A DNA stretch of 64,000 nucleotides from Ruegeria aquimaris (GTDB taxonomy: Bacteria > Pseudomonadota > Alphaproteobacteria > Rhodobacterales > Rhodobacteraceae). The position numbers were made by a program, and so were the translations under genes. Below, piece after piece: positions 16,936 through 30,276 of this stretch; position 1 is the first letter of the stretch; the number at the start of each line of letters is the position of its first letter. The notes beneath the pieces were generated by a model that saw only the letters and a list, made by a program, of their open reading frames with translations, made no database searches and was not told the origin of the DNA. The stretch lies in assembly GCF_025751555.1 (NCBI RefSeq), contig NZ_JAOWLB010000012.1, positions 1-64,000 on the forward strand, written 5' to 3'.

Positions 16936-16943
16936 GAAGCTTT

Positions 16944-19448
<2,505 letters not shown>

Positions 19449-19471
19449 TCCCGCGAAGAGCGGACAAAAAG

Positions 19472-19499
19472 AGGCGGCCAGTTTGGTCGCCTTTTTTTG
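19472..19499 (+). terminator. Rho-independent terminator after infB
   Basis: AGGCGGCCA and TGGTCGCCT form a 9-bp stem with one G-U pair around a short loop, followed by seven T residues. It lies 23 bases past the infB stop and ends the rimP-nusA-ylxR-infB operon. Confidence 0.9.
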
Positions 19500-19593
19500 T
19501 CCTTCCGGCAGAAAAGAACAGGCGAGTGCAGCCATTGGCTGCCTCTCGCCTGCAAGACCTGAGTGAGTGGTGGTCTTGAAAGTCTGTCCGTCT

Positions 19594-19731
19594 TCAGGCG
19601 GCGTCTGCCAGAACCGGGCGTCCGATATAGATCTGGTCACCGACCTGTACCGATATGGTCCCGTTCGCATTGGCGCGAACGAAAAGGCCCTGGATCAGAA
19701 CACAGCTGCCAATCGCAATAGTGCGCAACAT
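19594..19731 (-). CDS. conserved-looking small protein (45 aa), function unknown
   Basis: The minus strand encodes 45 residues beginning MLRTIAIGSCVLIQGLFVRA and ending VGDQIYIGRPVLADAA. A very strong ribosome binding site (GGGAGGATGTGAC before ATG) and clean coding character support it. The pattern (short basic start, hydrophobic core, then a VxVGxxxxxGRPV beta-type segment) looks like a tiny beta-rich protein, and I believe similar ORFs occur in other roseobacters. No function is known to me. It has an AT-rich upstream region of about 190 bases with no other gene, so it is probably transcribed alone. It converges with infB. Confidence 0.75.
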   Translation of the reverse strand: MLRTIAIGSCVLIQGLFVRANANGTISVQVGDQIYIGRPVLADAA

Positions 19732-19921
19732 GTCACATCCTCCCCACAGAATTAGACAACCTGAGTGTACATGGGCGCAGCGGACAAATCATTTCAAAAT
19801 TGTGTAGCAATTCACCATTTTTGGTTACATGCGCACAAAATATGGATATTTCTGATGCTGCAACCGCAATATGTGCCAATTAAGTGCGCACATAAACACG
19901 GATAAGCATCTAAGGGCAGAC

Positions 19922-20320
19922 TTATAGCCAATCCCTGAGAATCGGGATCAGCGGGATATCTGCCGGCGGCATGGGATAATCCCTCAGATCCCGGGCCCGA
20001 ACCCATTTCAGCGCCTGACCTTCGCGCGATTGCGGAACGCCCTCCCATTTGCGGCAGGCAAATAGCGGCATCAGCAGATGAAAATCGTCATAGCTGTGAC
20101 TGGCAAAAGTCAGCGGCGCCAGGCAGGAGGCCCAGGTATTGATGCCCAGTTCCTCGTCCAACTCGCGAATCAAGGCATGCTCAGGCGTTTCGCCTGGCTC
20201 GACCTTGCCGCCCGGAAACTCCCACAGTCCGGCCATCGACTTGCCCTCCGGGCGCTGCGCCAGCAGCACCCGGCCGTCCACGTCGATCAGTGCGACAGCG
20301 GAAACAAGGACAGTCTTCAC
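19922..20320 (-). CDS. mutT: MutT-type 8-oxo-dGTP diphosphatase (Nudix)
   Basis: The 132-residue protein has a Nudix box GGKVEPGETPEHALIRELDEELGI (cited by its invariant G, E, REL and EE-G residues) at about residues 37-60. The start VSAVALIDVDGRVLLAQRPEGKSMAGLWEFPG is characteristic of MutT. It should hydrolyse 8-oxo-dGTP to keep oxidised guanine out of DNA. It overlaps the end of argJ by 4 bases, so the two are cotranscribed. Confidence 0.9.
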   Translation of the reverse strand: MKTVLVSAVALIDVDGRVLLAQRPEGKSMAGLWEFPGGKVEPGETPEHALIRELDEELGINTWASCLAPLTFASHSYDDFHLLMPLFACRKWEGVPQSREGQALKWVRARDLRDYPMPPADIPLIPILRDWL

Positions 20321-21543
20321 GACCGGTAATCCGCGTTGATCTCGATGTACCCGTGGGTCAGATCGCAGGTCCAGACGGTTGCCTGCCCCTCGCCCAGCCC
20401 CAGATCGACGCCGATCACCAACTCCTGCCCCTTCATATAAGCAGCGGCCTCAGCCTCTTGGTAGTTGGGACTGACCCACCCCTTCTCCGCGACGAGGATA
20501 TCGCCAAAGGAAATGCTGAGCAGATCGCGGTCGGCGGCGGCGCCGGATTTACCGATGGCCATGACGACACGGCCCCAGTTGGGGTCTTCGCCTGCGATTG
20601 CGGTCTTGATCAGCGGTGAATTGGCGATGGCCATGCCATGCACTTTGGCATCCGCATCTGTGGCCGCGCCGGTCACCCGAATCTCGACGAACTTCGTGGC
20701 GCCCTCGCCATCGCGCACGACCTGCTTGGCCAGGTCCAGCATCACATCTTCGAGCGCGGCGGCGAACTCGGCATTGCCGGTCGCATCAACCCCCGAGGCA
20801 CCGGTCGCGGCCAACAGCAACGTGTCCGAGGTCGATGTGTCGCTGTCGACGGTGATGCAGTTGAAGGTCCGATCGGTCATCGCCGACAGCATCGCCTGCA
20901 ACGCGCCTTGTTCGACGCGCGCATCGGTGAAGATATAGACCAGCATCGTCGCCATATCAGGCGCGATCATGCCCGAGCCCTTGGCGATCCCGGCGATCTT
21001 CACGGTCTTGCCGTCGATCCCGACCGTCTTGCTGGCCCCCTTGGGGAAGGTGTCGGTCGTCATGATGGCGCGCGCGGCCTCTTCCAACGCATCCGGGCGC
21101 AGTGTCGCGTTCAGCTCGCCCAGCTTGGCCACAATGCGTTCGTGCTTCATCGGCTCGCCGATGACACCGGTGGACGAGGTAAAGACCCGTTCGACCGGCA
21201 CGCCGGTGACCTCGGCCACCGCGCGGGTGACCTCGGCCACCGAGGTCTGACCGTAATGGCCGGTAAAGGCGTTAGAGTTGCCCGAGTTTACCACGATTGC
21301 CGCCGGTCCGTCGCTGGCGCCGCCGATCTTGGCCTGGCAATCCAGCACCGGGGCCGAGCGGGTGGCCGAGCGGGTGAACACACCCGCGACCGATGTTCCG
21401 GGATCCATCACCGCCATCATCACGTCAGTACGGCCCTGATAGCGCACACCGGCGGCGATGGTGGCCAGACGAAGGCCGGCAATCTCCGGAAGGGGTGGGA
21501 AACTGGCGGGCGCTAGCGGGGAAACCTTTGTTATTTTTGCCAT
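20317..21543 (-). CDS. argJ: bifunctional ornithine acetyltransferase / N-acetylglutamate synthase
   Basis: The 408-residue product matches ArgJ, with AGVFTRSATRSAPV, VVNSGNSNAFTG and the autocleavage site MIAPDMATMLVYIFTDA, where the threonine of MAT-M-L becomes the catalytic nucleophile of the beta chain. It transfers acetyl from N-acetylornithine to glutamate in the cyclic arginine pathway. An arginine gene (argG) also lies at the far end of the window but is not linked. It follows the parvulin gene by 9 bases and overlaps mutT. Confidence 0.97.
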   Translation of the reverse strand: MAKITKVSPLAPASFPPLPEIAGLRLATIAAGVRYQGRTDVMMAVMDPGTSVAGVFTRSATRSAPVLDCQAKIGGASDGPAAIVVNSGNSNAFTGHYGQTSVAEVTRAVAEVTGVPVERVFTSSTGVIGEPMKHERIVAKLGELNATLRPDALEEAARAIMTTDTFPKGASKTVGIDGKTVKIAGIAKGSGMIAPDMATMLVYIFTDARVEQGALQAMLSAMTDRTFNCITVDSDTSTSDTLLLAATGASGVDATGNAEFAAALEDVMLDLAKQVVRDGEGATKFVEIRVTGAATDADAKVHGMAIANSPLIKTAIAGEDPNWGRVVMAIGKSGAAADRDLLSISFGDILVAEKGWVSPNYQEAEAAAYMKGQELVIGVDLGLGEGQATVWTCDLTHGYIEINADYRS

Positions 21544-21552
21544 TTCAGAGGA

Positions 21553-22404
21553 TCACTCCTGCACGAGTTCGAATTGACGCAGCACATCCGGGCCAATGCC
21601 GCCGAGATCGGGCTTTTCGATATTGCCATCACGGGTCAGATCGGCCAAGCGGGCCTCGATCGCGTCCTGCTGAATCTGACCGGCAAGCTCTTCGCGCACC
21701 TCGTCCAGTTCCGGCGCGGTCGATTTGCGCTTGTCGTTCAGCTTGATGACATGCCAGCCGAACTGGGTCTGCACCGGGGCCGAGACCTTGCCAACCTCCA
21801 GCTCCATCACGGCAGCCTCGAACTCGGGCACCATGGCGCCCGCTCCGAACCAGCCCAGTTCTCCGCCATTGGGGCCCGATGGGCCGGTCGATTTCTCGCG
21901 CGCGGTGGCGGCAAAATCGGCACCGTTGTCGATCAGGTCCTTGACCGATTTGGCCTCTTCCTCGGATGGTACGAGGATATGAGACGCGTTGAACTCGTCT
22001 TCGCCAAATCCGTCAGCATACTTGGCGTCATAGGCCGCCTGGAGCGCCTCGTCAGTGGTGACCGAAGCCATGATCTGGTCGATGGTCTCGCCCGCCAGCA
22101 ACGAGCGTTCCTCGTTCTCCAGCGACAGTACGACCTGGAGGGGCGTGCGGTCGTTCTGTACCTGCTTCAGCAGCGTCTGCTGGATCAGCTGGTCAAGGAT
22201 ACCTTCGAACAGCACCTCGTCCGGCAGTTGCTGGTATTGCTGCGGCAGGGTTGCGCGGGCGATGATCATATGGCCCAGGGTGATCTCTTCGCCATTGACG
22301 CGGGCGACCACGGTGTCGGCCTCGGCCTTGGTCTCGGCCGAGACCGGCAGGGCCAGAACCAGCGCAAGCGCCAGCGATGGCAGGAAAGTGAGACCTTTGG
22401 GCAT
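21553..22404 (-). CDS. periplasmic parvulin-type peptidyl-prolyl cis-trans isomerase
   Basis: The 283-residue protein has a signal peptide (MPKGLTFLPSLALALVLALPVSA) and a parvulin rotamase domain at about residues 135-230 with ASHILVPSEEEAKSV, GELGWFGAGAMVPEFE and VQTQFGWHVIKLND. It resembles PrsA/SurA-like chaperones of alphaproteobacteria and should fold secreted or outer-membrane proteins. The start at 22404 is chosen because an AGGA site lies 8 bases ahead; two upstream starts are in frame. It is divergent from secA, a fitting neighbour for a post-export folding factor. Confidence 0.9.
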   Translation of the reverse strand: MPKGLTFLPSLALALVLALPVSAETKAEADTVVARVNGEEITLGHMIIARATLPQQYQQLPDEVLFEGILDQLIQQTLLKQVQNDRTPLQVVLSLENEERSLLAGETIDQIMASVTTDEALQAAYDAKYADGFGEDEFNASHILVPSEEEAKSVKDLIDNGADFAATAREKSTGPSGPNGGELGWFGAGAMVPEFEAAVMELEVGKVSAPVQTQFGWHVIKLNDKRKSTAPELDEVREELAGQIQQDAIEARLADLTRDGNIEKPDLGGIGPDVLRQFELVQE

Positions 22405-22443
22405 TGAATTCATCCTATTCACGGGCCGCGATGGGGCACGGCG

Positions 22444-22472
22444 TTGACACTCTGGAGCCTGCCGCTTACATC
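22444..22472 (+). promoter_or_regulatory. sigma-70 promoter of secA
   Basis: TTGACA, 17 bases, TACATC on the plus strand, about 105 bases before the secA start. The -35 hexamer is perfect. It lies within the 173-base region shared with the divergent parvulin gene. Confidence 0.75.
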
Positions 22473-22507
22473 GCTTGAAGCCTTAGACAGGACCGCCTTC
22501 ACCCCCG

Positions 22508-22536
22508 TATCTATGGGTTGCGCACATGGCGGGCAA
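22508..22536 (-). promoter_or_regulatory. sigma-70 promoter of the parvulin-argJ-mutT operon
   Basis: The minus strand reads TTGCCC, 17 bases, TAGATA about 105 bases upstream of the parvulin start. The two divergent transcripts begin past each other, so the promoters are arranged face to face and the 5' leaders overlap. Confidence 0.7.
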
Positions 22537-22577
22537 GCCTGTCGTAACCATGACAGAACAGATCCGCTGGAGTGCAT

Positions 22578-25283
<2,706 letters not shown>

Positions 25284-25315
25284 GATCAACGCTCCCTGAC
25301 ACAATGACTCCCACG

Positions 25316-25345
25316 GGCGGCCACAACTTGGCCGCCTTTGTTTTC
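25316..25345 (+). terminator. Rho-independent terminator after secA
   Basis: GGCGGCCA and TGGCCGCC form a perfect 8-bp stem with a 5-base loop, followed by TTTGTTTTC. It lies about 30 bases past the secA stop. Confidence 0.9.
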
Positions 25346-25383
25346 GACACTCCTGGCGGATTATCAGGTGATGGAGTGCGGAA

Positions 25384-26379
25384 ATGGCGCAGAAGAGTCG
25401 CAAGATCCTGACAGCGGGCGGAACAGTGCTGTGTGCGGCGCTGATCGGGTTCCTGATGCAGCAGAATGCCGCCCGCGAGGCCCGGCAGGTCGCGCCGCGC
25501 CAGACGGTCATCCAGCAAGCGGTGCAACAGCCCGAAACAGCGACCGCACCGCAGGACCATGTGGCAACACGGGCGGTGGGCCTGTCGCTCGCCGCCGCAT
25601 CGGTCGAGATGAGCCAACCTGGCCGCCTGCCCGCGCCCGCGCTGGAACACGTCAGCCCGTTTCCGGTCAAAGGAGAGGTTCTGCCGGAAACGCCGCTGGA
25701 CCCTGCCGAACCGCAGCTGGGCTGCGCGATACTGGCAACCGCCGAACCCGCCCCCATGGCCAGCGCCATGCTGTCGGTCAGCGCCCCCTGCCATGGCAAC
25801 CAGCGGGTTACCGTTCACCACAGCGGCCTGATCTTTACCGAAACAACCGATGATGCGGGTAATCTGGACGTGACGGTTCCGGTCTTGTCAGCGGATGCGG
25901 TTTTTGTCGTGGCCTTGCAGAACGGGCGCGGCGCTGTGGCCACAACCCGGGTCGAGAACCTGAACCAGATCGCCCGCGTCGCTGTTCAGTGGTCGGGCGC
26001 GGCGGGCCTTCAACTGCATGCGCGCGAATTCGGGGCCTCTTATGGCGACAGGGGCCACGTATGGGCTGACAGCGCCGCCAAGGCGCTGGGACAGGTGGTG
26101 CGCCTCGGCGAACCCGACACGCTGGCACCGCAAATCGCGGAAATCTACAGCTTTCCCGCCTCTGACAGCACCGTCAGTGGCACCATCGCCCTGTCGCTCG
26201 AAGCAGAGGTGACGGCGACCAATTGCGGCCGGGACATTTCAGCGCAATCCATCGAATTGCGCGGCGACGGAACGCTTGGAACCCATGATCTGGTGCTGTC
26301 GGTCCCCGATTGTTCGGCAGCCGGCGATTTTCTGGTGTTGAATAATCTGATCGAAGACCTGAAGATTGCCGCCAAATGA
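25384..26379 (+). CDS. uncharacterised membrane-anchored protein downstream of secA
   Basis: The 331-residue product has one N-terminal hydrophobic segment (TAGGTVLCAALIGFLM, residues 11-26), then a Gln/Ala/Pro-rich linker (about 27-110), then a periplasmic portion with five or so scattered cysteines (LGCAIL, SAPCHG, TNCGRD, VPDCSA). The middle part (about 125-205) looks beta-rich. I recognise no catalytic motif. The next gene, a PstS/OmpA-like fusion, starts 24 bases later, so the two are probably cotranscribed and may work together in the periplasm. A good GGAGTGCGGAA site precedes the start. Confidence 0.75.
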   Translation: MAQKSRKILTAGGTVLCAALIGFLMQQNAAREARQVAPRQTVIQQAVQQPETATAPQDHVATRAVGLSLAAASVEMSQPGRLPAPALEHVSPFPVKGEVLPETPLDPAEPQLGCAILATAEPAPMASAMLSVSAPCHGNQRVTVHHSGLIFTETTDDAGNLDVTVPVLSADAVFVVALQNGRGAVATTRVENLNQIARVAVQWSGAAGLQLHAREFGASYGDRGHVWADSAAKALGQVVRLGEPDTLAPQIAEIYSFPASDSTVSGTIALSLEAEVTATNCGRDISAQSIELRGDGTLGTHDLVLSVPDCSAAGDFLVLNNLIEDLKIAAK

Positions 26380-26403
26380 TCCGCAGGTAATTTCAGGTTC
26401 CTC

Positions 26404-27960
26404 ATGAATTGGCTCCGTGCGGCGGCTCTCGCCGCACTTTCCTTTGTACCGGTCGGCCCCAGCGCCGCGCAGGACATCACGCTCACCTCGCATGACGGCA
26501 AGGTCGAGATCACCGGAATCCTGCTGGGTTTCGATGGCGAGTTCTATCGCGTCGAAACCCGCTATGGCGAACTGACCGTTGACGGGTCGGGCGTGACCTG
26601 CGACGGCCCCGCCTGCCCCAGCCTGACCGACTATATCGCCGAACTGACGCTCAGCGGCTCCTCCACCATGGCCGAAGTGCTGCTTCCCGCCCTGATCGAG
26701 GGCTTTGCCCTGCGCAACCGGTACCAGACGCGGCGGGAAACCGACGACGACACCCGGTTCAGCTATCTGCTGTTCGACAACGACCCGGCGCGGCCCCTCG
26801 CCATGTTTTCGTTTCGCGTCACAACCACCGACGAAGGCTTTGCCGATCTTCTCGCGGACGAGGCCGACCTGGTCATGGCCCTGCGCGAGATCCGGCCCGA
26901 CGAACGCAGGCGGGCACTTGAACTCGGCCTGGGTGATATGACCGACAACAACCGCTCGCGGGTTCTGGCGTTGGATGCGATGGTGCCGGTGGTGGCGCCG
27001 GTCAATCCGGTGCAAAGCATCTCGGTGCCGATGCTGGCGCGCGTGTTTGCCGGTGAGATCGACAATTGGGCGGATCTGGGCGGCCCCGACGCCCCCATCG
27101 CGCTGCATCTGCCGACCGCCGGCTCCGGCCTCGCGCAGGCGGTCGAGGATCGCTTGCTGACCCCGGTCAAAAAGACGCTTCCAGATGACGTGATCCGCCA
27201 CACCCGTTCCAGCCTGCTGTCCCGTGCCGTCACGATTGACCCGTTTGCCATCGGCATCGCCAGTTTCGCCGAAACCGGCACGTCCCGGCCGCTGACCCTA
27301 ACCGGCGATTGTGGCTTTTCGCTGGCCGCGACCCGACGCAACATCAAGACCGAGGATTATCCGCTGAACTCGCCGATGTTCCTCTACATGCCCGCCCGGC
27401 GCCTGCCCAAGGTGGCGCGCGAGTTTCTGGCCTATATGCGCAGCCCGGCGGCCCAGATCGTGATCCGCCGCGCCGGTTTTGTCGATCAGGCGCCAGAGCT
27501 GATTCCCGTCGCGGGACAGGGCAACCGGCTGGCCAATGCCATCGCCGCCGCCGGGACCGAGGTGCCGCTGACCGAACTGCAAAGGCTGGTCTCGACCCTG
27601 TCGGGCATGCAAAGGCTCAGCCTGTCGTTCCGCTTCGAAACCGGCTCTTCACGCCCCGACGCGCAATCGCGCACGAATATCGCGCAACTGGCACAGGCGC
27701 TGGAAAGCGGCGCCTATGATACGCGCCAGCTGCTCTTTGTCGGCTTCAGCGACGGTGATGGCGCCGCCGAGGGCAACGCGCGCATCGCCCTGAAACGGGC
27801 CGAGGCTGTGCGCGACGCGGTGTTGCAGGCAGCCGAAACCCTCGACCCGGCGCGGATGGAAATCTCTGTCGATGCCTTTGGCGAGGCGCTGCCGATGGCA
27901 TGCGACGACAGCGATTGGGGCCGCCAGGTCAATCGCCGGGTCGAGGTCTGGGTGAAGTGA
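26404..27960 (+). CDS. fusion of a PstS-like binding domain with an OmpA-like peptidoglycan-binding domain
   Basis: The 518-residue protein has a signal peptide (ending about residue 22) and a type-2 periplasmic binding domain at about residues 75-330. LSGSSTMAEVLLPALIEGFA near residue 80 matches the phosphate-binding SGSST loop of PstS, and ARVFAGEIDNWADLGG is typical of the same family. An OmpA-like C-terminal domain at about 395-518 has LSFRFETGSSRPD and ends NRRVEVWVK. It may hold an anion sensor or binder on the cell wall. No phosphate permease genes lie nearby, so a transport role is not supported. Probably cotranscribed with the preceding gene. Confidence 0.85.
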   Translation: MNWLRAAALAALSFVPVGPSAAQDITLTSHDGKVEITGILLGFDGEFYRVETRYGELTVDGSGVTCDGPACPSLTDYIAELTLSGSSTMAEVLLPALIEGFALRNRYQTRRETDDDTRFSYLLFDNDPARPLAMFSFRVTTTDEGFADLLADEADLVMALREIRPDERRRALELGLGDMTDNNRSRVLALDAMVPVVAPVNPVQSISVPMLARVFAGEIDNWADLGGPDAPIALHLPTAGSGLAQAVEDRLLTPVKKTLPDDVIRHTRSSLLSRAVTIDPFAIGIASFAETGTSRPLTLTGDCGFSLAATRRNIKTEDYPLNSPMFLYMPARRLPKVAREFLAYMRSPAAQIVIRRAGFVDQAPELIPVAGQGNRLANAIAAAGTEVPLTELQRLVSTLSGMQRLSLSFRFETGSSRPDAQSRTNIAQLAQALESGAYDTRQLLFVGFSDGDGAAEGNARIALKRAEAVRDAVLQAAETLDPARMEISVDAFGEALPMACDDSDWGRQVNRRVEVWVK

Positions 27961-27963
27961 CCC

Positions 27964-28026
27964 TTCATTCCGCCTGAAATACTCCGGGGGAGTCACGGCC
28001 CTGCCGCGACGGGGGCAGCGCCCCCT
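27964..28026 (-). repeat. intergenic repeat, copy A (at the radC stop)
   Basis: On the minus strand the element begins at the radC stop codon with AGGGGGCGCTGCCCCC and runs to ACTCCCCCGGAGTATTTCAGG and a tail ending in GAATGAA. It contains two hairpins: GGGGGC-GCT-GCCCCC and ACTCC-CCC-GGAGT. Copy B at 36411-36470 is nearly the same over both ends, with a variable centre. I recall this kind of element as widespread in roseobacter genomes at gene ends. It may act as a terminator or mRNA 3' stabiliser. Confidence 0.8.
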
Positions 28027-28780
28027 ACAGATACCCTTCGGAACGGAAGCTCAACTCGACTGATTTGCCGATGATCAGGTGATCGTGCAGCGTTATCCCC
28101 AGCGCCTCACACGCGGCCCGGATCCGCGCGGTCATGTCGATATCCGATTGTGACGGGGTCGGATCGCCAGATGGGTGATTATGCACCAGGATCAGCGCCG
28201 AGGCGTTCAGCTCCAGCGCCCGTTTGGCCACCTCGCGCGGATAGACCGGCACATGATCGACCGTTCCGCGCGCCTGTTCCTCATCCGCGATCAGCACGTT
28301 CTTGCGGTCGAGGTAGAAGACCCGGAACTGCTCGGTCTCGCGATGGGCCATGGTGGTATGGCAATAGTCGAGCAGTGCGTCCCAACTGGAAATCACCTGC
28401 CGCTGCATCACCCGTGCGCGGGCCATGCGGTGGGCGCTGGCCTCAAGTATCTTGAGGTCGGTGATCACTGCCTCGCCCACGCCCTTGACCTCGGCCAGCC
28501 GCTCGACCGGCGCGGACAGTACCCGGTTGAAATCGCCAAACGTATCAAGCAGCCGCCGCGCCAGCGGCTTGACATCCTGCCGGAGGATTGAGCGGAACAG
28601 CACCAGCTCCAGCAGTTCGTAATCCGGCAGCGCCGCCGCACCACCGGCCATGAACCGTTCCCGCAACCGCTTGCGATGATCCCGGATATAGGACGGCAAC
28701 CGCCCCGAGGGCAGCGGCATCTCCGGCGCTTCGTCCATGTCGAACAGCATCGGGGCCTCGGACAGACCTGTCTGGCGCAT
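28025..28780 (-). CDS. radC: RadC family (JAB/MPN domain) protein
   Basis: The 251-residue protein has the RadC layout: an N-terminal helix-hairpin-helix-like region (VKGVGEAVITDLKILE) and a JAMM metalloprotease-fold domain with LVHNHPSGDPTPSQSDI. The HxH(x)7-S-x-x-D zinc pattern is intact. Despite the name, a role in DNA repair is doubtful; the molecular activity is unknown. The gene ends inside repeat copy A, and it starts 36 bases after the thiamine permease gene on the same strand, so some read-through is possible. Confidence 0.93.
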   Translation of the reverse strand: MRQTGLSEAPMLFDMDEAPEMPLPSGRLPSYIRDHRKRLRERFMAGGAAALPDYELLELVLFRSILRQDVKPLARRLLDTFGDFNRVLSAPVERLAEVKGVGEAVITDLKILEASAHRMARARVMQRQVISSWDALLDYCHTTMAHRETEQFRVFYLDRKNVLIADEEQARGTVDHVPVYPREVAKRALELNASALILVHNHPSGDPTPSQSDIDMTARIRAACEALGITLHDHLIIGKSVELSFRSEGYL

Positions 28781-28816
28781 GGCACGCAGCCTCGCCCCGA
28801 ATCGGTTTCCGAGAGG

Positions 28817-29551
28817 TTAACGCTCGCCCGCCATCCGCCGTGTCGCCCGCCGCATCGCCAGATGCAGCAGCACCGACAGCACGCCCAGTGTCAGCATGGC
28901 GGCGAACATCAGGTCCGTTTTCGCCCGGCCATTGGCCAAGAGCATCAGGTACCCCAGCCCCTTTGACGCCCCCACCCATTCCCCGATCACCGCGCCGATC
29001 GGCGCATAGACCGCCGCCAGCCGCAGGCCCGAGGCCAGTTGCGGCAGCGCCGCCGGCACCCGGATATGCCAGAGCACCGCGCGCGGGCTGGCCTGCATGG
29101 TGCGGGCAAGGTCCAGATATCCCACAGGCGTCCGCATCAGCCCGTCGAAAAACGCCGCTGTGATCGGGAAGTAGATGATCAGCACCGCCATCGCCACCTT
29201 GGACCACAGCCCATAGCCCAGCCACAGCGTCAGGATCGGCGCCAGCGCAAAGACCGGCAGCGCCTGGGTAAAGACCAGCATCGGCTGCACCAGAACCCGC
29301 GCGATCCGCGAACTGGCCAGCTGCAACGCCGTCGCCACACCCAACACCGCGCCACAGGCAAGGCCGATCAGAACCTCCAGCGCCGTCACCGCCGTATGTT
29401 CGGCGATCAGCCAGCGGCTCTGCCACCAGGTTTCGGCCACCAGCAGAGGCCCCGGCAGGATAAAGCGTGGCAGGTCGGTCAGGCTGACCACCGCCTGCCA
29501 AATCGCCAGCGCAAAAAGGGTCGCGGCCAGAGCAGGGAGCCAGCGTGTCAT
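28817..29551 (-). CDS. thiX: ABC transporter permease for thiamine pyrimidine precursor (ThiX-like)
   Basis: The 244-residue protein has about six membrane segments and the permease EAA loop ARTMQASPRAVLWHIRVPAALPQLASGLRLAA. It belongs to the SsuC/TauC-like permeases. The context (ThiY-like binding protein, TenA and the thi genes) points to import of N-formyl-4-amino-5-aminomethyl-2-methylpyrimidine or HMP. The start at 29551 overlaps the ATPase stop by 4 bases; the longer frame lacks support. It is the last gene of the thiamine operon. Confidence 0.87.
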   Translation of the reverse strand: MTRWLPALAATLFALAIWQAVVSLTDLPRFILPGPLLVAETWWQSRWLIAEHTAVTALEVLIGLACGAVLGVATALQLASSRIARVLVQPMLVFTQALPVFALAPILTLWLGYGLWSKVAMAVLIIYFPITAAFFDGLMRTPVGYLDLARTMQASPRAVLWHIRVPAALPQLASGLRLAAVYAPIGAVIGEWVGASKGLGYLMLLANGRAKTDLMFAAMLTLGVLSVLLHLAMRRATRRMAGER

Positions 29552-30276
29552 TGCCCTCCCTCCCGCAGCATCCTGAGCAACACAGCCTGGCATTCCAGCG
29601 TCGCGGCGTCATCCACCGCGCGCGGCATTTCTTCCGTTGGCGGTGCGACCGCTGTCAGCCCCCCGGCGGTCATCACCTGGATCGAATGACCCAACCGCGC
29701 GGCCTCGGCCGGGTCGTGCGTCACCAACAGCACCGTCCGCCCGGCCAGCAGCTCGGCGGCCAGCTCCTGCATATCGGCGCGGGTCCGGGCATCGAGGGCC
29801 GAGAAGGGCTCGTCGAGCAATACAACCGGCTTGTCCTCCATCAGGGTGCGCGCCAATGCCACCCGCTGGCGCTGGCCACCCGAGAGTTCCGCCGGGCGCT
29901 TGGCAGCATGGTCTGTCAGGCGCACCCGACGCAGCAAATCGTCCAGCCGGGCAAGGTCCACTTGCTCGCCCCGCAGCCGCGCGCCCAGCGCCACGTTCTG
30001 CGCTACACTGGCCCAAGGGAACAACAGATCGTCCTGCGCCATATAGGCCACTCGCGCCGCCACCGGCGAACTATCCGACGCCGTGATCGTGCCGCTGAAG
30101 TCCGCTCCTGTTTCCAGCCCCGCGATCAGCCGCAACACCGTGGACTTGCCGACGCCGGACCCGCCCAAAAGGCAGGTCCATTGCGCCGCTTCCAATGTCA
30201 GGACCAACGGCGCGAACAAAGACACGCCGTCGATGCTGGCGCTGCCGGCAACAGTTATCGCGGGGGCAGGGGTCAC
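29548..30276 (-). CDS. thiZ: ABC transporter ATPase for thiamine pyrimidine precursor (ThiZ-like)
   Basis: The 242-residue protein shows Walker A GGSGVGKST near residue 39, the signature [14 protein letters not shown], Walker B VVLLDEPFSALD and the H-loop VTHD. It resembles the SsuB/ThiZ-type importers. The start is taken as the GTG at 30276, which overlaps the tenA stop as GTGA, as at the other junctions here. An upstream ATG at 30351 lies inside tenA and is less likely. It pairs with the permease downstream. Confidence 0.88.
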   Translation of the reverse strand: MTPAPAITVAGSASIDGVSLFAPLVLTLEAAQWTCLLGGSGVGKSTVLRLIAGLETGADFSGTITASDSSPVAARVAYMAQDDLLFPWASVAQNVALGARLRGEQVDLARLDDLLRRVRLTDHAAKRPAELSGGQRQRVALARTLMEDKPVVLLDEPFSALDARTRADMQELAAELLAGRTVLLVTHDPAEAARLGHSIQVMTAGGLTAVAPPTEEMPRAVDDAATLECQAVLLRMLREGGQ

